Source: Armillaria gallica (lineage: Eukaryota; Basidiomycota; Agaricomycetes; Agaricales; Physalacriaceae). From it: DNA of 64,000 nt. Position 1 is the first letter of the stretch; the number at the start of each line of letters is the position of its first letter. The position numbers and the translations under genes are program-made. The notes under the pieces are model-generated. The model was given only the letters and a program-made list of their open reading frames with translations, was not told the origin of the DNA and did not search any database. Shown here one piece after another: positions 22,943 through 35,072 of the stretch. Location: the NCBI GenBank assembly GCA_037576215.1, contig JBANDB010000021.1, forward strand, positions 558,001 to 622,000, given 5' to 3'.

Positions 22943-24168
22943 CGCAGAATATTACGTCCTCTTCCACCGCTCCCTGGGCGCTTTATAGCGTTGCCTATTC
23001 CAAATCATGTACCATATCTGCCGTCGTGGGATAGCGAGTTCAAAGTCGACCCGCAATAGGTACCGCGATTGAGGTGGCGTGGCGACAAGCCTTACGAATA
23101 CAACGCTAAGCAAAGAAAGCCTTACGCTTTGTAGGAGACTGTAAGCTTGGTTATTCAGAAAGGAAGTAAAAATATACTCACATCCGCCGATTAATGAACT
23201 TGAAGGCATGCCTGCGGTTGTCTGCGGTTTATTGACGTTCATTACACGCAGTTCTGTCCGGACCGATTGACCATGTGCCATTGTTACCGGGTTCAATTGA
23301 GTGACTAAAACCAGGGAATGGTTCGGCTACACTAAGCTCTTAGTGAACCTTTCAATCATTGCCATCGTTCGGCCGTAAGTTTCCTATATATCTGCAAGGG
23401 TTTTCGGTATATGGAATAGCTTCGATTGGGATACTAAGGCCGGCCTGTCGTACCATCATGTAGTGATGTGATGAGCCAACGTCAAGTTGTCAACCTTACT
23501 CACCAAGCATTGCAGAGCAGCTGACACAGATCTTCCCAGTGAAACCCCAGATTTTAGCTTTTCATTAATGTGATTTGCGCATTGCACATTGATATCGAAG
23601 CCAATCTCGTCGTATGTTAGAAACATAGGAATTTTCCTTGCTCTTTCTTCCATACCGGCAGTGATACGGGTTAACTGGACGCGAAAGATTGATTGGCACA
23701 GGTAACAGAATTTATACGGATAGAGTCACATACTTTCGGCAGTAACTGACTGATCCCTCTTCCTCTCCCCGTGCTAATGGAGTTCGGAAAGGAAGATATG
23801 TACGGTAAAGGGCTTCGCTACAGGACGCGCACACGGTCACCATCTTAGGATGTGCGAGGACATTGAGGTAGAAGGCTTGGTTGCGAGTCGCGACTGTCGT
23901 CTCGAGTTCCGGCAGAAGAGAAGAGTGACTAGCCTAAGGCCCCTTGAGAATAGAGAATCGGTGGTGACGACTTGGTGGCGCGCCGCGCCGCGCCGGTCCA
24001 CAGTGGCGCGGTACCGTCACGTGATCACGGCGAACTTCGCCCGGCAACAGTCATCTTCCTAAGTTCTTTTTCTGATATCCACCGTACGGGTTGCCTATGT
24101 TACTGGATCTACGCGTCTTTGCCGTCAGCTTCTTGGAAAATAAGCATCCTCTAGAGATTCTATCACTC
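22943..24168. other. Intergenic, no supported gene
   Basis: About 1.2 kb. Short frames on both strands lack motifs. A GC-rich patch (GGCGCGCCGCGCCGCGCC) lies at about 23977-23995. Confidence 0.45.
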
Positions 24169-24532
24169 CTGGGGTCGACTGCTTTTTTGGACCTAAAAAC
24201 ATATCCTAAAAACGTCGTGACTTTTGATTGCCATTTTCCACCATAAAACAGGATCTGAAAAACATGTTAAAAAAACCTTGTGTTCTATAATGTTCTTACG
24301 CACCAAAAAGAGCAAGTTTTTCACACAGAAAGAGCTGTTTCCATTGTTCTGAACAATGGAAACCGCTTTTTTGATCTGTTTTTTGCGTCGATTTCCTTAT
24401 CTTAGAACAGTATGAAAAAGAGTTCTCTTTCATCTTGTTTTTAGATTGTCCTTTTTCCCGTCGAAAAATTGCACGTAAAATCACGATATTTTTAGAACTA
24501 CCTTTTCGGACCTAAAAACATACCGGCCCCAG
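24169..24532. mobile_element. AT-rich fold-back element (~364 bp)
   Basis: The two halves are imperfect inverted repeats over almost the whole length. The outer ends read CTGGGGTC and GGCCCCAG, and inner blocks such as CTAAAAA-TCGTGA-TTTT pair in order. The centre is a perfect 13-bp palindrome (GTTTCCATTGTTC, one T, then its complement, 24337-24363). There is no coding capacity. This is the structure of a fold-back MITE. No clear target duplication is seen. Confidence 0.7.
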
Positions 24533-24883
24533 CAGTGTACATGCAGTCTGGGCCTGGGTAGCGAGACGTCTTCCGGACATCGGCCAATTCTGTTCCATTC
24601 ACAATGAACATGGCTTAGTTATCCTGTCCTGCTTTGTTTTTGAACCCAGTGCCACTCACGGTCTATAAGCCGCAAATTTGAAACTTGTTGCCTCTGGCCG
24701 TCTTGCCGCTTTGACCAGTGGCATAAAAAAGCACTATAAAATGACCTCAGCGTTTCTACAATTCTCCCTTCTCGAAAATCTTTAGGAAAATTCTGACCCT
24801 CCAAAGTATGGCCTACCATACCTTTCTAGCACCTCACTCATACCTGAGTGCTAACTACGACGACTATAGAAGCTTCCCCAGCT
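24533..24883. other. Intergenic, no supported gene
   Basis: Short region between the fold-back element and a spliced gene candidate. An ATG at 24808 opens a different frame (MAYHTFLAPHSYL) that is not joined to the downstream exons. Confidence 0.4.
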
Positions 24884-25547
24884 ATGCAGAGGGAATGGAT
24901 CACGGTACTTGCAACGCTCGTTTCGGAAGGAGAAAAGGGAGTTGAATCGCCTGTAGGTTCAGCTGTAAACAAATACCCTTTGGGAGACCCGATTTATGAA
25001 CATAAACTTGGTCAGCCATACGCATTCGCCTTTGCGACACATATCTAATATTTTACAGTCAACGCTAATCCGTACCGTCCACTATATGAAACGCGAGTGA
25101 TAGATCTGCACCAGGACATCCTCGACCTACTAGAACACCACAAGGCGGAGGTTTTGCTAGTATTGCAAGTCTCACGCATGCCGTGCATCGAGTGAGTTTG
25201 CATCACGCATTTCCGACAGAGCATCTTTTCAATCCGAAATGCAGCAAACCAATTATTATCGTTTCGCTGGTGAAGGTATTCCCTTTGAAATAATACCCTT
25301 TGCGAATGGCTCGATGCCTAATGAAGTTCCCGTACAGAATTGAACTGATCTTGTTGCGACTAACCTTTGTTAATCATTCCATTCTTCCCAGTATCTGCTT
25401 CCCGCTCTGACTAGCGTACATGCTGTAAACGCTCTCACCCCGGAGCAGCTCATTCGCTATTGTCCTGGTTACAGGATAGCTCACGACCCCAAAAACATAG
25501 ACCTGATGATTGTCGACTTGAAGGCATACATAGGCTGCGAGCCTTGA
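24884..25547 (+). CDS. Small unrecognised protein, 4 exons, ~175 aa
   Basis: Exons 24884-25010, 25059-25191, 25220-25331 and 25392-25547 join in one frame to TGA. Coding character is smooth across the junctions (DPIYEHKL then VNANPYRPLYE, and PNEVP then YLLPALTSVHAVNAL). The first and third introns are 48 and 60 nt with good GT-AG ends. The second would be only 28 nt (GTGAGT...GACAG), below the usual fungal minimum, yet it is exactly what frame continuity needs. An alternative is a phase-0 intron from 25168 to ~25241. Visible pieces include LDLLEHHKAEVLLVL and an acidic/aromatic stretch QTNYYRFAGEGIPFEIIPFANG. I do not recognise the family. An upstream exon cannot be excluded. Confidence 0.6.
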
Positions 25548-25713
25548 GGATGAACGATGGACCTACAATCATTTGATCGGCACTCTTATCTGAATAATCT
25601 ATCCCAGAGACTCGCCACTTTCCATGCTATCGTGCTCCGCTGTGTTTTACTTTCAACGCACGATGTACTTTACCTACACACTTCCTTACGAGACGAATAT
25701 CATGTATTAACAT

Positions 25714-27940
25714 TTACTTCGCGACAAATCCCGGTAGCCACTTCTCCACGTAAACTAAAAATGAATTTTGCACTGCAACGACGGTCTCGTCAGGTGCAGC
25801 AAGCGCGATCACTAAATCAGTGCAATGGAACCCGTTCGAGAGACCGATAGGTTGGTCGTCGGTGCTCACCGCCGTACTATTTACAGCGGATACTGTTCCT
25901 TCTCTCCACGGATCACCTGGTGGACATCAGCATAAGGATACACATCGTGAATATATGACACCCACGTTTGCCATTCGCAAAGAACAGTCTCGTGTTCTTG
26001 ACGCCCCACCCACCATACAAGGCATTGACACGGTCGGCGTCGGGGAGCGGAGCCGTAGAGAACGCTTCGGGAAAGGTGGTCACGCATTCTTGCTAAACAA
26101 GGAGTCCGGGTTTCTGTCAGCCACGGCATTATGCAACTAGTAAACCAGGACTAACCAGATCGTCTTGCCATTTGTTAAGTCGTGAAACGATACCTCCCTG
26201 TCCAATAGGTGGTCCGTCCTGTAAAGGTTCATCATTTTGTATCGTGAAGTTGTGTGAAAAACTTACTAGAGACTCTTCAATTTCATTACATCTGCAAGCA
26301 GAAGGTTAGTATGAAGTATAATTCGATTATATTGCCGTGAACATCACGCACTCCAACCAGAACCAAGAACGGTATGTATCACCGACAGGGTAGTCGGCTC
26401 TAGCCTCGAGCTCTTGAGGAATGACTTGTTTGCCAGGCACAGCCACAGGCATGGGAGGCCGGCGCAAGGAACTGGAGCACAGCCTACAAGACGACCTCAG
26501 AGATCAGCTCGAGAAGCGTACACTGTCAAAGCATTTTACCCGTCATCATCAACACAATCTAAAGAACAATCATCAGAATGCAAATTAGGGATCAATCAAA
26601 TCCGTTACTCGCCAGTGTCAGCTTCATAGTTTACGGAGAACCATCTTGCCCATGCCAAAAGCGCGTCGTCCACTCCCCATCCATTCTCAGACGCCGACAC
26701 TCCATTCTTTACCTCAAGCGCATCGCAAAATTGGTAGAAGGCTGCGCCAGGGCCCGTATTGGGCTGCAGATCCTGCCATGTCCACAGATCCCATCTCACT
26801 GAAGGTGCTGTCAGAGATAGAAAGCGAGATGGAAACAAAGGAATACCCACGAGCTTGTGCCACCTCCACGTTAGACGAAAACCCGAACATTCGTTGGATC
26901 TTCCGTTGGGACTGGGTATCATTTCCAGTGAAGACTCCGTCAACGTAGGCGATGACAGCTTCAACATCAGCGGAACAATTCTTCGGCATGTTCTCTCGAA
27001 TGGGTTCGTAGTACTGCCAGAAATCTCTGCGAACAAGAGTCAGCTCGTGGAAAATAGAAAGATAAGGCCCACGAACAGCTGAACTTGAACGACTGCTGAT
27101 GACGCATAGCCAATCCAGAAGATGTCGGGATGTCTATGTATGGACTTGTCAATGCTGAAGGACGTCAAACAAGTATAGAACAACTGACGCGGCCATTGTC
27201 CAGCTGACTAAACCACCTATACATGATATGTTAGGTCCGTTACCTTCAGATGGGACAACGCTGACCTGGGTAACTTCCGCCAATCAGGATCCACGGCGCC
27301 TTATCTGGACCCACGCTGTTGCCATTGTCTTGAGGAAGAACAACATTCTGGGCAAAGTAAACATGGTCTTCGATAGCTTGAGCCACCGTTTGATATTTGA
27401 GACTGTCTACGTTCAAGTTCGGGTAGGGATTGCTCTCGCCAAAGTAACGATGTTCGAGGACTATAGCTGCACCTCCGAACTGCTGGGCGACGACACCATT
27501 GATTGTGCGATTTGTCACGTAGCCGTAGTAACCTAATATGGGTATGAGATAAATGACTTGTGGAAGCACAGGTACTTACCGCTGGCGTCGACTTCACCGG
27601 CGTTCATGAGGATTATCGGACCTCCTAGAATATAGATGTCAGCTGGAGAACCCATAAAACACGTCGCTCTACGCAAACCTGCTTCATAGAACTCAGCAGT
27701 GTGCCAATATCGCTGTTTGAACGTTCCCTTGGACGGATCGTCGTGATCAATGAGCTGGTCAAAGTAATATACCGTATCGTATGGGGGCAGATCTCGCGCG
27801 CGCAAGTGAGCATTGGAAGCTTCGAGGTCGCTCACTTCCACCGTCGGTATCCCTGGCAGTTTGGGACGTCGGAGGGGGACCCGGCCGCTGAGAGCACAAC
27901 TGCAGAAAAGAACGAGAACAAAGATGAACTGAACCAGCAT
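25714..27940 (-). CDS. Secreted S28-family serine peptidase, 12 exons, ~494 aa
   Basis: Serine carboxypeptidase/prolyl-type peptidase of family S28. Exons: 27940-27679, 27624-27580, 27532-27266, 27216-27189, 27133-27077, 27026-26851, 26807-26635, 26410-26352, 26291-26267, 26218-26156, 26092-25966, 25916-25714. A signal peptide (~19 aa, VLVLFCSCALSG) indicates secretion. Family landmarks are TVYYFDQLIDHDDPSKGTF, GPIILMNAGEVD, EHRYFGES, nucleophile IGGSYPG (Ser189), DFWQYYEPIR, LECNE, FANGKRDPWR (Asp429) and LSNGFHCTD (His458). The triad is complete, and length is normal for the family. Several motifs appear only after splicing. Intron 7 (26634-26411) is 224 nt against 45-60 for the rest, so the exon 8 boundary is the least certain. 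Three decayed relatives lie at 30.9, 41.5 and 53.2 kb. Confidence 0.88.
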
Positions 27941-28894
27941 TACGCAGGATTACTCTGAGAGATACGACCATCTACTTAAGAGTAGTCATCCCGGTCCGGA
28001 GGCGGAAAAGATTCGCAGACGTCTTGTGGAGAAGCCGGAGGAGCATATGGAAAGACTATTCAGATCATTTTGTCCCAGGTACCGTGATGGGGGAAAGAAG
28101 GTGAGATAGAACTTGGACTCATGAGGTCTCGGAGAAATGTCGCTCTGAGGATATCTAGACGAATGGCAAGTAAGTGAATCATGAAAACCCGTGCCTCTTA
28201 GTATCAGTAAAATGATAAGGGCTTAATTTAAATGCGAGATCGTTAAAGAACGGAGATGTCACGAACCATGCTTTACAACTAGCAAGAAATGCAGGGCCAC
28301 AGTAGATTACATTATTTTGGCGAGCCTTATTCGATAAATCCCGACTGTGGTAGAGTAGATATCAGACCAGAAAAACCACAACAAGATTGAAACGCACCTT
28401 GCAGACTTTTCCCATAGGGGCCTGAATTATCCGTTTAGGTGGCTGAGGGTACAGTCGCAGATAACGAAGATCCTAGCCCTTAATGCCTTGAATATGTTAG
28501 GTCCGACAGCTCGCAGCGGAGTGCCGGTCATGGTTATTCGCGAATGTTGAAACTTGAGTATAATATTGCCTCGGCGAGAATTTAAAAAGCACTGATACGT
28601 TGCTGGCTTTCCAAAAACTGAAGTCGATAAAATGTAACAAGAACGGCGAGACACCAAGAATTTGAAGGTGATGATAGAGGAGCAAAGCCGAACCGAAGTT
28701 CGAACCGGCACATTGCCGGTGGGCCTGCCCTAAAGATAAGTTTGCCTTACTATTAGATTTACCGTCAACATCGTTCCAACTTCCCTTCTGTTGCATGCAT
28801 ATCGGTTACGTGCTATCACCACATACCATTGAAAGAAAAAAAGTTGTCCATCTTATTATATAAATAAGGTCTCAAACCTCTTCAATATTCTGAT
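27941..28894. other. Intergenic, no supported gene
   Basis: The right part is the 3' flank of the F-box gene; the left part is the promoter of the S28 gene. No motif-bearing frame is seen. Confidence 0.45.
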
Positions 28895-30463
28895 TCAAGA
28901 TGGCGCCCTCCAGCCTCGCTTCAATAAGGAGAATCCCAACCACGGCGGAGGCCGCATGCGCACATAAGGATTCCTGAGGGTGCGCGTACTCAGAGGACGA
29001 TCATCGATCCATTTGAAACTGTACTGCTCCCCCGCTTCTTCTCGTAACCAAGCGATATCTCGCAGCCCCACATTGCTGGGATGAGCGGGGTATGTGACAG
29101 TCATCGCATCGAGACGGGCGTCTACGAAACGCGATGCAAATGCCCTCGCCAGAGCATCCATATCCGGTCTGTACCAGAAGGCGAAGTCGACAACGGCGAG
29201 CTGCGGGACGAGTCCTTGGGAAAACTCGAAGCAGGAAAGAGGGATTTGCTCGCGGAAAGAACATGACAGCTCTTGGAGGAGGGGAACCAAAGACAGTGCC
29301 TCGGAAATTGCAGTACTGGAGAGGCTAACATTTCCAAGGTCGAGTTTGCAAAGGTTAGGGTTAACGGTGCGCAGGAATGTTGTGAGGGGAATGTTGTCGG
29401 TGGCGTACGTGTCTTTGAGCGTGAGGTAAATAAGGTCAGGACAACGGAACACCTCTGAGAAAGGCAGGAGAAACCGCTCGTAGGCGTCAGCTCCAACTAG
29501 GGTAAGAGATGTTATAGGTAGGTTACCCCTAGAGGAAGACCTGACAACGGTCCCTTGGTTATCTCCAGGCTGCTCTTCCTGCACGTCGGGCAACCTACTA
29601 TGACCAATGGTGAGCGACCGAAGAGCTCCGCATGAACGTAGTGCTTCGAAAATAGCTGGGAAAGATGATCGAACGTCAAACACGATTGTTTCCAGTTGAT
29701 GCCACGGAAGGCGGAAGCAGGAACCCGGTGCCAGGGAATACAACAAAATGTAAAGACGGCGCAACTGGGGCGCGTTGAAGAAGAACTCCATATCCTGTGG
29801 GACTTGTTCTTCAAATACAGGACGATGGAATAATGATAGACTTTTGAGGCCATCGAGGCGCCCTACTGGATTCGGAGCGAAGAACGCATCGAAAGTGTCG
29901 AAGCTGGCGTCTTCCCAAAGACGAGCTTCTGCAGCCAAGCGCTGCATCACGGCACACTGCCAGTAAAAAGTAATGTCGGTTGGATCCTCGTCTGGGGGAT
30001 TCTTGATGCGGAACGATAAACGAGCTCCGCGCGACCGCGCCAGGTAGAGCTGGAGAAGGGAGACGAGTCTTTGTTCGTCTGAGGCAGAGAAGGTGAACGT
30101 CTTCCATAATGTACGATTGGACAACGCGATTTCCCGCCACCGATAGCATACTTGCGACAAGTGAAGGGCCATGGGCATGCCGTAGTCATCGTCGTCAGGT
30201 GGGATGGCACAGATGTGGCCAAAGATTTCGAGGAGGACGTCGTTGGGGAACTCCTGGATAGACAGGGGAACAAATTGGGTACCGGCGGATCCACGGGCCT
30301 TCAAACGAATCTTCTCCTGAAGCGACTGATTGACCTGTCGGACACGGCCAAGCTCCCTATCGCTTCTATTAAGCACATTCCTCATCTCTATGGCCGCGAG
30401 GCGAAGCTGTGCTTCTCGTGCTGGCGAAATCGTCAGACTCGCTCCCGTGGCATTATTAGCCAT
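28895..30463 (-). CDS. F-box protein, single exon, 522 aa
   Basis: Probable substrate adaptor of an SCF ubiquitin ligase. The chosen start is MANNATG at 30463; an in-frame upstream ATG at 30505 would add 14 residues. Residues ~5-60 form a charged helical region. The F-box follows at about 62-115 (PLSIQEFPNDVLLEIFGHI, then LHLSQVCYRWREIALSNRTLW), as in the large Agaricomycete F-box family. The rest (~120-510) has the irregular leucine-rich spacing of LRR-like domains (LRSLTIGHSRLPD, ITSLTLVGAD, LIYLTLKDTY, LCKLDLGNVSLSS). A short GT-AG intron may lie in the 5' leader near 30500-30530. It separates an intact S28 gene from a broken one. Confidence 0.88.
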   Translation of the reverse strand: MANNATGASLTISPAREAQLRLAAIEMRNVLNRSDRELGRVRQVNQSLQEKIRLKARGSAGTQFVPLSIQEFPNDVLLEIFGHICAIPPDDDDYGMPMALHLSQVCYRWREIALSNRTLWKTFTFSASDEQRLVSLLQLYLARSRGARLSFRIKNPPDEDPTDITFYWQCAVMQRLAAEARLWEDASFDTFDAFFAPNPVGRLDGLKSLSLFHRPVFEEQVPQDMEFFFNAPQLRRLYILLYSLAPGSCFRLPWHQLETIVFDVRSSFPAIFEALRSCGALRSLTIGHSRLPDVQEEQPGDNQGTVVRSSSRGNLPITSLTLVGADAYERFLLPFSEVFRCPDLIYLTLKDTYATDNIPLTTFLRTVNPNLCKLDLGNVSLSSTAISEALSLVPLLQELSCSFREQIPLSCFEFSQGLVPQLAVVDFAFWYRPDMDALARAFASRFVDARLDAMTVTYPAHPSNVGLRDIAWLREEAGEQYSFKWIDDRPLSTRTLRNPYVRMRPPPWLGFSLLKRGWRAPS

Positions 30464-30867
30464 CGTATTGAAATTGACTGCTATGTTGATTAGCTGTAGG
30501 CACAAACTAGGAGAGTTCCGCTCACTTTCGTGCGATTAACAGAGGCAGTTGGCTAGCCTGGTGAGTGCGCTGCTGGCAGTGGGGATGGTTGGGAAAGGAA
30601 GAGATCGATAATTTATAAATCTGCCATACCCCTCTAGGCCTTAAATCAAATTTGCCGCGATTGGATTTTGCTCGTTCGGCAGATAAGCGACGACGACTAT
30701 GCGTGACAATTGAAGGAGCAAACAATTGAAAGATCGCCCCTTCTCCTTTAGTGAGCGAATGCACTACCGAACAACATATGAGACTGCAATAGAACGTCGG
30801 CAAGGAAGACCTGGATGTTGCTTGGTACAAGAAAACAGCTGGGCGCGTTATTCGGCTGGCCCAGAAT
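30464..30867. other. F-box promoter region
   Basis: Promoter and leader of the F-box gene. The stretch next to the S28 relic (about 30785-30867) also occurs downstream of the relic at 41.5 kb, so duplication extends into the 3' flank. Confidence 0.45.
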
Positions 30868-32404
30868 TTATTTGGCAATAAAATCCTTCAACAACTTTTC
30901 CACGTAATCCGAGAACAAATCCTGCGCAGCAACAACCGTAGGATCAGGTAACAAGCGCCATCACCAAATCTGTGTAATGGAACCCGTTCGACAGGACAAC
31001 AGTCTGGTCATCTGTGCTCATGGCTGTACTATCTACAGTAGACGCCGTCGTCTCTCCCCAAGGATCACCTAAGAGACGTCAGGGTCAGAATCCGAGAGAA
31101 AGGCACTACGACACTTATGTTTACCATTAGCGAAGAACAGCCTTTTATTTTTATCCCTCTTAATGATATCCATCAGTTGAAATTCACCGCAAGAGCCTGG
31201 GAGTACCCACCAGAGCTGAGCTGAGTTTGTTACACCTATAAACGAACGATCGCTCAGGATGCAAAGAGCCTAGCTACGATATGACACTCACTTCAACGAG
31301 AGCCAAGAATGATATGTAGCTCTAGCTTCGAGGGGAGTCTCAGCGTTGAACCACCTAGCCCATGCGGAAAGCGCATGATCCACTCCCCGTCCATTCACGG
31401 ACGCCGACACGCCATTCCTCATTTCAAGTGCGTCACAGAATTGGTAGAAAGAGACTCCCGAACCGATAGTAGGTTGTAGCTCTTGCAGCGACCACAGATT
31501 CCACCTCGCTGAAAGCCGTGTTAGCTCGAAAGAATGAGGTTCAGGGTTCAGGGTCGCCTACAGGCTTCGGCTAACGCCAACTTAGATGAATTGAGAGTGA
31601 ACATACTCCGGATCTTCATCGGTATCAGTTCCAAAGAAGCCTTCATTGAGGTAGGTGAGGACGGCTTCGACGTCGGCGGAACAGTTCTTTGGCGTGTTCT
31701 CCCAAATGGGTTCGAAGTATTGCGAAAAGTCGCTGTGGATATACGTGAGTCTGATATTGACAAAAACGTGAAACCACGAACAGTTGGACTCACACGACTG
31801 CTGATGACGTGTAGACTATCCGAAATATGTCAGGATGCCTGACAGAGGCCCGTCAATACTTCAGCTTGTCAACACAGCAGTGGACAACTTACGCAGCGAT
31901 CATCCGACTGACCAAACCACCTATAGACGAAATATCAGTAGGGTATCCTTACTGTGCTGCCGCGACACTCACCTGGGTAGGTTCCAATACAATCACCGCT
32001 GTCTTGTAGAAGGACGGTATTGTGGGCAAAGTCGACGTGGGGTACAGTACCGCTCGCATCGACTTTGCCTGCATTCATGAATATTATTGGGTCGTCTGTG
32101 ATACAGTTCAGCAGATGTTACGCATATAATGTCAGCTGTGCAAACCTTCGTTGTAGAACTCGGCCCTGTGCCAGTGCCTCCGCTTAAATGTTCCCTTGGA
32201 CGGGCCATTGTGGTCGATGAGCTGATCAAAATAGTAGACCGTGTCATACGGTGCCACAGCCACGAAAGAAGGCAATGACTAATACATAGCCCCCATGTCC
32301 ACCTGCGGTATTTCAGGTGCTTTGGAGATCCGTCGACGGTCGAAGGCTCGGCTTAGTGCGCAACCTCCAAGGATAATGACGGCGTAGAATAACGGCAGAA
32401 GCAT
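30868..32404 (-). pseudogene. Decayed S28 serine peptidase, copy 2
   Basis: Homologous to the intact gene at 25714-27940 over its length. Landmarks are a signal-peptide exon from ATG 32404 (LFYAVIILGGCA), VYYFDQLIDH, IIFMNAGKVDAS, a stalk part (WNLWSLQELQPT..FYQFCDALE), GDPW and LSNGFHYTDL. Breaks are a TAG soon after the signal-peptide exon, an internal deletion that removes the block from YYGYV to the region before LLQDSGDC, loss of the nucleophile motif (IGGSYPG reduced to IGTYPG) and a 2-nt deletion after LVMAL that brings an early stop. Catalysis is not possible. Confidence 0.88.
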
Positions 32405-35072
32405 TGTGGCTGCAGGACTGTGGGAGACGCGTCCGACCGTTGGCTATATTTTTTAAGACAAGTTCATTCGGGACTGGGCGTGAACATTATTTGCAGAAAT
32501 TAATGGATAAGCGACGAAAGCATACTGTTAGATATAGTAACGGTGAACGAACAGCGACGCGTTGAAGCGCCGATCAGTAAAAAATACTAAGGGTCCTGGA
32601 CAATATCAGCTTAGGTTATCCACGTCATAATAAGTGATACGCACCGAGCCTCCCTCTGCGGCCTCTGTCACCCGTGGCAGCCTATCGCGTCCATTCGTTC
32701 CCGTTCTTTGTCAAAAGTTGCTGTGGCGATCGTGACCCCAAAAATAATAAATTCCTTCGGCATCATAGTCAGCGACGGTCGCCAAGATATTCTGACAACC
32801 AGAGTTCGTCCCAGGAAGGAATAAAGGAGTAGATATGCGCGCATATAAGGACCTGTGCAGTGCACTGTTAGCATCAACCGTAGTGTAACAGTCACTGTAG
32901 CTCTTCTCACCGATTTTTGTCCTCTGTATCGTCACATCATTCCTAGTAGTGCGTGCCATTGAAATCAGGAATGGCGGGTGAAAACGAGGTCGCCGTCTCG
33001 TCGTGGTCAAAGGCAGAGTCAGGTTGATCGGTATTTGGTCCCTTCTTGATTGAATACTGGGACCATCTTGCCATAGAAGTCAAGGGAGAGAATGGGGAGG
33101 AGCTAGTGATAGTCGCGGATGAACAAGGCTCGAGGAACTGAGGAAGTACGAAAACCTTGCCTGAATCTACACGTGACCTTCGGGATGCGGGCCGCGCCCA
33201 ACGCTCCCTCTACATTTAATTCTTCAATTTTCGGTCACCAGCATCTTTTGGCCAGCGTCAACCGCGGCAGCTTCGAGCGTCAACGCGTCACATGTCAGTC
33301 GTGAGATGTCCAACGCTGACACCGCAAAGATACCTGTTTTTGAAGACGTACGGGGACTCTGATGTTCGACATCATGGACAACAAATGCAATTACCGAGCC
33401 ATACCGAGCTCTGAGGACGGCATTTTTTTATTTATGAGTTATCGTCCTCTAAGAGTGAAGTATCTGATATTCCACGGTGTCCAAGCTTTCCTGCGACAGA
33501 CGACATTCTCGAGACATCTGCACGAAACCTGGAAACCCCTACGTTGCCCCTACGTCCAGACTTACAGACGTTCCTGCACCAGAGTTGGGATACAATCTTG
33601 TATAGTATCATTTACGTGTACGTGCTCTGCGTCTCTCGAATACCCGATCTAATGCCAGTTTCAGAACCTCGAATGATGCACTTCTACCCACTCATGATGA
33701 TGCCCAATTCCCGAACGTCAAATCTATTCGAAGCGAAAGGAAAGCACCTTTTGGCAGTACCATCCATCAATAGCTGCCCGCGGGTGTGGGACGGGTATTC
33801 AGCTAACTAACGGCATCTTGGTCACTTGCAATGAACGATTAGGTCTCCACAGCACTTCTCTCTTTGTCTGCAAGATCCGGAAAGAACCAAGGATGTGGCA
33901 CTGGATTGGCATTCTCTCACAGACACGAATCAAACGTGCCAGCTCAAGACGCACAGGTTATGATCGCGATTCTCTGGAAAACTTTTACTCGTTGTCTGGG
34001 CCGATGAATGTTGGGTATCTCTCATCCGATAGGGCCAAAATTTTTCTTACGGGCGGAGGGCGTAGGCGCCTTGCTTTAAATAGTATCACAGGCGCGCATG
34101 GCTATGAGAGCACCGAATTGGTGGGATCCTCCTTCCTATTCCTCGTCTACACTACATCTACCTGTCGTCAGTCAGGTGCTTTTTATTAGAAAAGAAGCTG
34201 TTATCCTCTGAATGTCTGATGTCTATGGGTATTCGACGTCTATGTGCCTGGCTACTGGAAGCACGCAGTTATCACTTCGACGGGCCAAGACTCTGATATT
34301 CGAGGCATTTTTTAGCGCTGAACCTTCTCGTCCAGGGTGCTCCGGACACTATCAAAGAGCGACATTGCATGGGTAAGGGCACACCCCATCTGCTTGAGCA
34401 ATTCCCAAGGAGCCTAAGAGCCTTTGAGAGAACCATTATCGAACTCACTGCCCTTCAACATTCAACACAACTACGTCCTCATCCAACTCTGCAATCCACC
34501 TCAAAAGACCACTAGCTGAACTTGATGCATCGATGGACGAGAGGATCCGGGCAAGCTGGAAATTTGCGATTCCTGGGAAGGTGATGGTACGTTACTTGAG
34601 ATATAGAGTTGAGACGTTAGCGCTTCGGGCTGCATTTATATTGAAAGAACTCATCACGGCAGAGTTCCGGGCCCGGAAGAAGAAGTCCGCGTCGGAGAAG
34701 GATGGGCCTAGGGGAAAAGTGGCCATGTAACGAGAAGAAACTGAACACGAGCCATCACAGCTTCCAGACAAAGAAAGAAAGCTCACGCGTTGGTCAGTGA
34801 TACTAAAAATAATTTCACAAGCAATATCTACTTTGCACAGAACGATCGGAGACTTTGGATGCACCGACAGTACCATCATTAATCCTGAAGAGTAGAGGGG
34901 GCCAGCAAACGGAAAACTGACATCATGTTCATTTCGTCAGCTGAAAGGCGACACAGATATTCAAAATGTGTGTAACAACAATATACTTGAATTCGAGAAC
35001 AATATGGAAAGAAATGAAGAAGATATGACCCAGCAAGGGTGAAGACGACACCAAGAAATTTGGTCGCAGCCA
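32405..35072. other. Long region without a supported gene
   Basis: About 2.7 kb. The part at 32480-32640 matches 42690-42820, the promoter side of S28 copy 3. Open frames such as 33544-33810 and 34533-34730 (a basic 65-residue peptide, RARKKKSASEKDG) have no recognised domain and no convincing splice partners. Some stretches read like decayed F-box/LRR coding sequence, but support is too weak to name it. Confidence 0.4.

Noticed and set aside
29094..29496. Overlapping open frames within the F-box gene
   Set aside because: Shadow frames of the 522-residue minus-strand F-box coding sequence.
32405..35072. F-box/LRR gene on the plus strand
   Set aside because: A few leucine-rich fragments were seen in different frames, but no F-box, start or consistent splice model could be built.
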